This document shows positions 6,076-10,168 of a stretch of DNA of 10,168 nucleotides, piece after piece. The notes beneath the pieces were generated by a model. That model saw nothing but the letters and a program-made list of their open reading frames with translations, had not been told where the DNA came from and ran no database searches. The position numbers and the translations under genes were made by a program. The DNA is taken from assembly GCA_036477795.1 (NCBI GenBank), contig JAZGDL010000053.1, positions 1-10,168 on the forward strand, read 5' to 3'. This DNA is from JAZGDL01 sp036477795. GTDB taxonomy: Bacteria > Planctomycetota > Phycisphaerae > UBA1845. The first letter of the stretch is position 1. Each line of letters begins with the position of its first letter.

Positions 6076-6110
6076 AAGCTGCCCGCCGCGCTGCGGCACT
6101 TTGCCAGCTT
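6076..6110. promoter_or_regulatory. Nested inverted repeat between divergent promoters
   Basis: The outer arms AAGCTG (6076-6081) and CAGCTT (6105-6110) enclose a perfect GCCGC-GCT-GCGGC hairpin (6085-6097). The element separates the two divergent promoters and its right arm overlaps the -35 of the folE promoter, so it could be an operator. This role is inferred only from position. Confidence 0.3.
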
Positions 6111-6129
6111 TGTACCGGTGCATTAGAAT
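6101..6129 (+). promoter_or_regulatory. Candidate sigma-70-type promoter of folE, leaderless
   Basis: TTGCCA (6101-6106) and TAGAAT (6124-6129) have an ideal 17-base spacer, each with four or five consensus matches. The -10 ends 6 bases before the folE ATG at 6136, so transcription should start at or next to the A of the start codon. No Shine-Dalgarno sequence is present. Confidence 0.55.
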
Positions 6130-6135
6130 TCATAC

Positions 6136-6690
6136 ATGGATCTGAAGCGCATCGAAGCGGCCGTACGTGAAATCCTGATCGCCGTGGGCGAGAACCCGGA
6201 GCGCGACGGCATAGCCGGGACGCCGGGGCGTGTGGCCCGCATGTATCAGGAGCTTTTCAGTGGGCTCAACACCGATCCGGGCGAGTTCCTCGAGGCCCGT
6301 TTCACGGAAACCTATGATGAGCTCGTCGTGCTCCGCGACATTCCCTTCAATTCGATTTGCGAGCACCACCTCATGCCCTTTGAAGGCAAGGCGGCGGTGG
6401 CCTACCTGCCGGACGGCAAGGTCGTGGGCATCTCCAAACTGGCCCGGGTCATCGACGCCTATGCCCATCGGCCGCAGCTTCAGGAACGGCTCACGACGCA
6501 AGTTGCCGACCTGCTCATGGACCGGCTCCAGCCCAAGGGCGTGGCTGTGGTCTTGCAGGCCGTTCATACCTGCATGACCTGTCGCGGCGTCGGAAAGTCG
6601 GGAAGCGTGATGCTCACCTCCGCCATTCGCGGCAAATGCCGCAGTGACCCGCGAACCCGCAGCGAGGTCCTCTCCTTGCTGCGCGACTGA
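6136..6690 (+). CDS. folE: GTP cyclohydrolase I, type I
   Basis: FolE opens the imidazole ring of GTP to give 7,8-dihydroneopterin triphosphate, the first step of tetrahydrofolate synthesis and also the precursor for queuosine or pterins; it is a cytoplasmic zinc enzyme forming decamers. The 184-residue length fits the family. Features are D-G-I-A-G-T-P-x-R-V-A-R-M (24-36), S-I-C-E-H-H-L-M-P-F (73-82), V-G-I-S-K-L-A-R (97-104), L-Q-E-R-L-T-x-Q-V-A (115-124), Q-P-x-G-V-A-V-V (132-139) and H-T-C-M-T-C-R-G-V (144-152). Zinc ligands are expected at Cys75, His78 and Cys146, equivalent to Cys110, His113 and Cys181 in E. coli; all are present. No other folate or queuosine gene is adjacent, so the window does not reveal which pathway it feeds. 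It has its own promoter directly before the ATG. Confidence 0.96.
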   Translation: MDLKRIEAAVREILIAVGENPERDGIAGTPGRVARMYQELFSGLNTDPGEFLEARFTETYDELVVLRDIPFNSICEHHLMPFEGKAAVAYLPDGKVVGISKLARVIDAYAHRPQLQERLTTQVADLLMDRLQPKGVAVVLQAVHTCMTCRGVGKSGSVMLTSAIRGKCRSDPRTRSEVLSLLRD

Positions 6691-6825
6691 CCTCGCCACT
6701 TATCGGGCGATTGGCGCCGGTCATCAAAGGGCGCTCTTGCTAGTCAATCGGGCCCTGTCACCGACCGATACCTTTGCAGTGGCTCCGCTGAATGCCACCG
6801 TTCGCGATCCCCCCGCGCCGCTACT

Positions 6826-6831
6826 GAGGAG
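6826..6831 (+). promoter_or_regulatory. Ribosome binding site that sets the HD-GYP start
   Basis: GAGGAG, 10 bases before GTG 6842. It decides the start of the HD-GYP gene, because the same frame is open upstream as far as an ATG at 6644 inside folE. Confidence 0.6.
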
Positions 6832-6841
6832 TTCGAAAAAA

Positions 6842-8008
6842 GTGCCCGTGCTCACCAACCCGGAGGAACTGGCAGTTGGCATGAAGCTTCAGCAGCCGGT
6901 CTATGCGGGTTCCCAACTCCTGCTTTCCGCCGGCAAAGTGCTCAATGCCGCCGACATCGATTTCATCAGTCAGCGGGCCCCGCGGGCTACGGTATACGTT
7001 GTAGATCCGGTGTTTGACGAGTTGATCTCCTTTCACGATGACACCCGCGATCGTGCCGTCGCCCACTCCACACATAGGACGCTGATCCGACTGATGACAG
7101 ACGTTGAGCAGCGCTACGCGTCCCGCGCTATCACCAACAAGATCGATTGCCGCGGCATTCAAGAGGCCGTGGCCGGGGCCATGACCTTTCTGGGGCAACA
7201 CCCGGTCATCGCCGGGGAGCTGGTAGAGCCGGTGAAAGACGAGGAGTACCTGGTATCCCACGCAGCCCATGTCTTCTACCTGAGCCTGGTCCTGGGCGAT
7301 GCCGTGCGCGTCCGCGTCGCCGAGGCGAACAAGAAACATGCGGCACGTTACGGCAGCCAGCAGGCCATAGAACTGGACCTGACGCCGCTGGCCCTTGCTG
7401 CACTGTTCATGGATATCGGCATGTGGCCTATGCGATACCTCTATGTGCAGACAGAGCCGCTCACCATGGAGCAGTGCGAGCAACTGCGCAACCATCCGGT
7501 GGAGAGCGCCGCCGCCCTACCCGACGACACGCCGGAGATCACCAGGCTGGCCATCGAAACGCATCATGAGAACTTCGACGGTTCGGGTTACCCTTACGGT
7601 CTTGTGGGCGAAGAGATTCATGTCTTCGCCCGCATCCTTCGCATCGCCGACGCCTACGCCGCCGCCACAACAAACCATGCCTTTCGCGAGGCCTGCTCAC
7701 CGGTGCGGGCGTTGTGGGAGATGACCTTGGGACCGTTTTCACAGTTTTACGATCCGATATTATTGAAGATCTTCTACACCCTAATGCAGCCGTTCCCCAT
7801 CGGAGCCAAGGTCGAACTCAACTCCGGACAACACGGCGTAGTGGTGCGCTATGGCCGGCAAAGTCCCTTCCTGCCTGAAATCATCATTGCCTTCGATGAA
7901 GCCGGCCGACGACTTCCCGCCGGCGAGATCGTGGGGCCCATCCGGCTCGACCAGCACGACACGCTCGGCATTGTCGCGTTCGGCGGCGAGGACCTTCGCG
8001 ACATCTAG
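6842..8008 (+). CDS. Degenerate HD-GYP domain protein (c-di-GMP phosphodiesterase-like, probably altered activity)
   Basis: A 388-residue protein. The N-terminal part (about 8-60), L-A-V-G-M-K-L then L-L-L-S-A-G-K-V-L, resembles the small beta domain preceding many HD-GYP domains. The HD-GYP core runs from about 130 to 340: His140, then L-F-M-D-I-G-M (188-194) where L-L-H-D-I-G-K is expected, His218-Pro, T-H-H-E-N-F-D-G-S-G-Y-P (240-251) and R-I-A-D-A-Y (267-272). HD-GYP enzymes are metal-dependent phosphodiesterases of cyclic di-GMP. Here the His of the HD doublet is Met190 and the usual Lys is Met194, while the GYP motif is intact, so catalysis may be lost and the protein may bind or signal instead. 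P-I-G-A-K-V-E-L-N-S-G near the end is typical of the family's C-terminal extension. I chose GTG 6842 because of GAGGAG upstream. A coding-like in-frame stretch continues past the TAG stop. Confidence 0.8.
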   Translation: MPVLTNPEELAVGMKLQQPVYAGSQLLLSAGKVLNAADIDFISQRAPRATVYVVDPVFDELISFHDDTRDRAVAHSTHRTLIRLMTDVEQRYASRAITNKIDCRGIQEAVAGAMTFLGQHPVIAGELVEPVKDEEYLVSHAAHVFYLSLVLGDAVRVRVAEANKKHAARYGSQQAIELDLTPLALAALFMDIGMWPMRYLYVQTEPLTMEQCEQLRNHPVESAAALPDDTPEITRLAIETHHENFDGSGYPYGLVGEEIHVFARILRIADAYAAATTNHAFREACSPVRALWEMTLGPFSQFYDPILLKIFYTLMQPFPIGAKVELNSGQHGVVVRYGRQSPFLPEIIIAFDEAGRRLPAGEIVGPIRLDQHDTLGIVAFGGEDLRDI

Positions 8009-8119
8009 GCCCTGGACACGTCGATAGAGCAGGTGACGCCCGCGGAGTTCTCCTCGCTTTACGAAAGCATGTACACCGGTCGGGGGCTCGCACCCGCGGC
8101 CGGAATCAAAACCCCATAA
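8009..8119 (+). pseudogene. In-frame extension after the HD-GYP stop codon (possible readthrough or former C-terminus)
   Basis: Immediately after TAG 8006-8008 the same frame continues for 36 codons to TAA 8117-8119. It begins A-L-D-T-S-I-E-Q-V-T-P-A-E-F-S-S-L-Y and reads like an amphipathic helix. Third codon positions are mostly G or C (28 of 36; 21 of the first 24), as in real genes of this window. It may be a natural C-terminus separated by a recent nonsense change, a readthrough product, or chance. It has no start site of its own. Confidence 0.35.
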
Positions 8120-8140
8120 ACGTCAAACCTGCGTCCGCTA

Positions 8141-8169
8141 TTGACCGGCTGCGTCGAGCGTGATATGGG
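8141..8169 (+). promoter_or_regulatory. Weak candidate promoter of the antiporter-pgk unit
   Basis: TTGACC (8141-8146) is a good -35. The hexamer 17 bases later, TATGGG (8164-8169), is poor, and it lies inside the left arm of a hairpin. If used, transcription would begin near 8176 and the leader would be about 70 bases. Confidence 0.25.
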
Positions 8170-8197
8170 ATGACCGCGCGCGGTGGGTCAATCCATA
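8164..8197 (+). promoter_or_regulatory. Stable hairpin upstream of the antiporter gene
   Basis: TATGGGATGACC (8164-8175) pairs with GGTCAATCCATA (8186-8197) over 12 positions with one A/A mismatch and one G/U wobble. The 10-base loop overlaps the alternative palindrome ACCGCGCGCGGT (8173-8184). Downstream lie the perfect palindrome GCAAATTTGC (8202-8211) and TGGTC/GACCA arms (8229-8233, 8242-8246), the latter covering the A of the start codon. The element may be an operator, a terminator for the gene before, or a leader RNA. Confidence 0.4.
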
Positions 8198-8245
8198 CCG
8201 AGCAAATTTGCGTAGCGACGAACTGATCTGGTCGATAAGCAGACC

Positions 8246-9721
8246 ATGAGTTCTCAAATGAGCATGCCCGCGATTCCACGCTCCCACCAGCATGAGCCCA
8301 CACGGTTGAACGGCATGGGCCGGTTGGCCATTGTCGGCGGTGTCGTTGTATTCGCACTTCTGGTCTATACCACGTACTTCGCGCAGCACGGGCACGCTCA
8401 AGAGCATCATCATGTTCCGCCGTTGTGGGCCTGCATGCCGTTTGTGGCCATCCTCTTGTCCATCGCAATCTTCCCGCTGCTGCCGGCAACGGCCCACTGG
8501 TGGGAGAGCAATCAGAGCCGGCTGATGGTTTCGCTTGGTCTGGGAGCGCTGACCCTATCCTACTATGCGCTTGCCGACGGTTTGTCGGCGGTTACCACGG
8601 TCCTCCAGCATGCCGTAATGGCGGAGTACATTCCGTTTATCGTGCTGCTGTTTTCGTTGTACGTGATCAGCGGAGGCATCAGCCTCCGGGGCGACCTGGC
8701 GGCCCATCCATCCACGAACACGGCCTTCATCGCCGTGGGGGCCGGGCTGGCCAGTTTTATCGGAACGACCGGCGCCAGTATGCTGTTGATCCGGCCGCTG
8801 TTGCAGACCAACAGCGAACGCAAGCACGTGACCCACACCGTGATCTTCTTCATCTTTCTGGTGAGCAACATCGGCGGCACCCTGCTGCCCATCGGCGATC
8901 CGCCGCTGTTCTTGGGCTATCTGCGCGGTGTTCCGTTTCTGTGGACGTTGGGTCTGTTCGTGCCATGGATTGTCACCACCAGCGTGCTGCTGCTGGTCTA
9001 CTTCGTGTTTGACACGTTCATGTACCGCAGGGAAGCGGCCAAGGACATTCAACTCGATGAAACGCAGCGGGCCCCGCTGTCGCTGACCGGGAAGATCAAC
9101 TTCGTGTATCTGCTGGGCGTAGTGTTCTGCGTGGCCCTTATCGACCCCAACAAGTCGTTCCTCGGGCTGTTTACGCCGTTCCCGCTCATGCGTGAGCTGT
9201 TGATGCTCGGTGTGGTGGCCCTTTCCCTGCGGACTACGCCGGTGGGCATCCGCCAGGCCAACAAGTTCGACTACCACGCGATTCTGGAGGTGGCGGCGCT
9301 GTTCATCGGCATCTTCATCTGCATGCAGGTGCCCATAGCGATTCTGCACGAACGCGGAGCTTCGCTTGGTCTGTCTCAGCCGTGGCACTTCTTCTGGGCC
9401 ACCGGCGGCTTGTCGGCCTTCTTGGACAACGCCCCCACCTACGTGGTATTCTTCGAGACGGCTAAGGTGATGCCGACGGCAGGAGCCACCCTGGAGTTGG
9501 CGGCGGGTCGTGGGGAGATCGCCGTTTCGCTGCTCAAGGCGGTCAGCCTGGGCGCGGTGTTCATGGGGGCTATGACCTACATCGGCAACGGTCCCAACTT
9601 CATGGTCAAGAGCATCGCCGAACAGTCCGGCATCAAGATGCCGAGCTTCTTCGGCTACATGCTGTGGAGCGTGGTGATTCTGTGCCCGATCTTCATCCTG
9701 GTGAGCATTGTGTTCGTGTAG
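8246..9721 (+). CDS. Sodium:proton antiporter of the NhaD / CitMHS_2 (ion transporter superfamily) type
   Basis: A 491-residue integral membrane protein with about 11-12 predicted hydrophobic segments, the first at about 27-44. Family-like motifs sit in two repeated re-entrant regions: S-F-I-G-T-T-G-A-S-M-L-L-I-R-P and S-N-I-G-G-T-L-L-P-I-G-D-P-P-L in the first half, and S-A-F-L-D-N-A-P-T-Y-V and Y-I-G-N-G-P-N-F in the second. The G-D-P-P and D-N-A-P-T motifs are typical of transporters annotated as NhaD-like Na+/H+ antiporters or putative citrate transporters (CitMHS_2). The most likely role is exchanging sodium for protons at the inner membrane, but the substrate cannot be read from sequence. 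Residues 48-56 form a His-rich loop (His48, 50, 54, 55, 56). No clear Shine-Dalgarno precedes ATG 8246, and ATGs at 8258 and 8264 are alternatives. The stop is 2 bases before pgk. Confidence 0.85.
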   Translation: MSSQMSMPAIPRSHQHEPTRLNGMGRLAIVGGVVVFALLVYTTYFAQHGHAQEHHHVPPLWACMPFVAILLSIAIFPLLPATAHWWESNQSRLMVSLGLGALTLSYYALADGLSAVTTVLQHAVMAEYIPFIVLLFSLYVISGGISLRGDLAAHPSTNTAFIAVGAGLASFIGTTGASMLLIRPLLQTNSERKHVTHTVIFFIFLVSNIGGTLLPIGDPPLFLGYLRGVPFLWTLGLFVPWIVTTSVLLLVYFVFDTFMYRREAAKDIQLDETQRAPLSLTGKINFVYLLGVVFCVALIDPNKSFLGLFTPFPLMRELLMLGVVALSLRTTPVGIRQANKFDYHAILEVAALFIGIFICMQVPIAILHERGASLGLSQPWHFFWATGGLSAFLDNAPTYVVFFETAKVMPTAGATLELAAGRGEIAVSLLKAVSLGAVFMGAMTYIGNGPNFMVKSIAEQSGIKMPSFFGYMLWSVVILCPIFILVSIVFV

Positions 9722-9723
9722 CG

Positions 9724-10168
9724 ATGCCTAAGCTATCAATCGACGACATCCACGTTAAGGGCCGACGCGTCCTGGTTCGTCTGGACCTGAACGTGCCGCT
9801 GGACGACCAGGGTCGCATCGCCGACGACCGCCGCATCCAAGCAGCCCTTCCGACCGTTCAAAAGCTCCTTCGTGACGGCGGCCGCCTTATCCTGATCAGC
9901 CATCTCGGCCGGCCCAAAGGCGATCCCCAAAAAGACCAGCGGTTAACGTTGGAACCTATAGCCGGGCGACTTACACATTTGCTCGGTCAACCGGTCATGT
10001 TCGTTCCAGATTGCGTCGGGCCCGAGGTTCAAGAAAAGGTCAAAGCGCTCCGAGAGGGCCAGTGCTGTGTCCTTGAGAACCTCCGTTTCCGTGAGGGTGA
10101 GACCATCAAGGACGCCAAGGCTAAGGGCGATCCTGATCTTCGCAGTCGCAAGGATCAGTTCGCCAAAA
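9724..10168 (+). CDS. pgk: Phosphoglycerate kinase, N-terminal part (3' end outside window)
   Basis: PGK transfers phosphate from 1,3-bisphosphoglycerate to ADP in glycolysis, reversibly, in the cytoplasm. The visible 148 residues of about 400 cover most of the N-terminal 3-phosphoglycerate-binding domain: V-L-V-R-L-D-L-N-V-P (16-25), D-D-R-R-I-Q-A-A-L-P-T (34-44) with the basic Arg37, S-H-L-G-R-P-K-G (59-66), and L-E-N-L-R-F-R-E-G-E near residue 120. After this motif an extra charged segment (K-D-A-K-A-K-G-D-P) precedes the expected D-V-Y-V-N-D-A-F-G, an insertion I recall in planctomycete PGKs. The start ATG is 2 bases after the antiporter stop (TAG-CG-ATG) with no good Shine-Dalgarno, so translation is probably coupled to the antiporter. 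The gene runs off the right edge. Confidence 0.96.
   Translation, partial: MPKLSIDDIHVKGRRVLVRLDLNVPLDDQGRIADDRRIQAALPTVQKLLRDGGRLILISHLGRPKGDPQKDQRLTLEPIAGRLTHLLGQPVMFVPDCVGPEVQEKVKALREGQCCVLENLRFREGETIKDAKAKGDPDLRSRKDQFAK

Noticed and set aside
6644..6841. Upstream extension of the HD-GYP frame to an ATG inside folE
   Set aside because: The added 66 residues have no recognisable domain, would overlap folE, and a good GAGGAG site precedes GTG 6842.
8555..9388. Minus-strand frame of 277 codons opposite the antiporter
   Set aside because: Gln/His/Arg-rich antisense shadow of a membrane protein, with no family resemblance.

Overview
The window is a GC-rich (roughly 60%) bacterial chromosomal segment with nine complete genes and two genes cut by the window edges. 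Several traits point to a Gram-negative bacterium of the Planctomycetes or a relative: a lipid A gene (lpxA); a lipoprotein ending in EF-hand-like DxDxDxLPDxWE / DxDGDGLSNLLEF repeats; an interspersed GC-rich repeat of a kind I remember as common in planctomycete genomes; and a phosphoglycerate kinase with an insertion after the ENLRF motif. The assignment is an inference from memory of these families, not from a search.

Layout, left to right. (1) 2-1346, plus strand: the end of a membrane protein resembling a GT39-type glycosyltransferase overlaps by 11 bases a DUF4202 gene. (2) 1347-1623: gene-free, holding a hairpin repeat, a small inverted repeat and a candidate promoter for the next pair. 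(3) 1624-2308, plus: a 74-residue helical protein overlaps a minimal nucleotidyltransferase, an arrangement like bicistronic toxin-antitoxin or MNT/HEPN-type pairs. (4) 2337-3026, minus: a lipoprotein with a group XII-like secreted phospholipase A2 domain and two EF-hand-type calcium loops, the most unusual gene here. (5) 3130-3921, plus: lpxA, divergent from the phospholipase gene and apparently leaderless. (6) 3922-4062: a convergent intergenic region packed with tandem repeats and a 10-bp-stem hairpin. (7) 4063-6006, minus: acetoacetyl-CoA synthetase, divergent from folE across 129 bases that hold two good candidate sigma-70-type promoters. (8) 6136-6690, plus: folE (GTP cyclohydrolase I). 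(9) 6842-8008, plus: an HD-GYP protein that has lost the His of its HD doublet and is followed by a coding-like in-frame stretch after its TAG stop. (10) 8120-8245: a structured leader with a 12-bp stem, a palindrome and a start-codon hairpin. (11) 8246-9721, plus: a 12-TM-type antiporter of the NhaD/CitMHS_2 kind, only 2 bases before pgk (9724 to the window end).

Most genes are core metabolism or envelope biogenesis: lipid A, folate or queuosine precursor, ketone-body activation, glycolysis and ion homeostasis. No tRNA, rRNA, CRISPR array or transposase was seen. The parts worth a second look are the PLA2-like lipoprotein beside lpxA, the nucleotidyltransferase pair, the degenerate HD-GYP gene with its post-stop extension, and the structured region before the antiporter.
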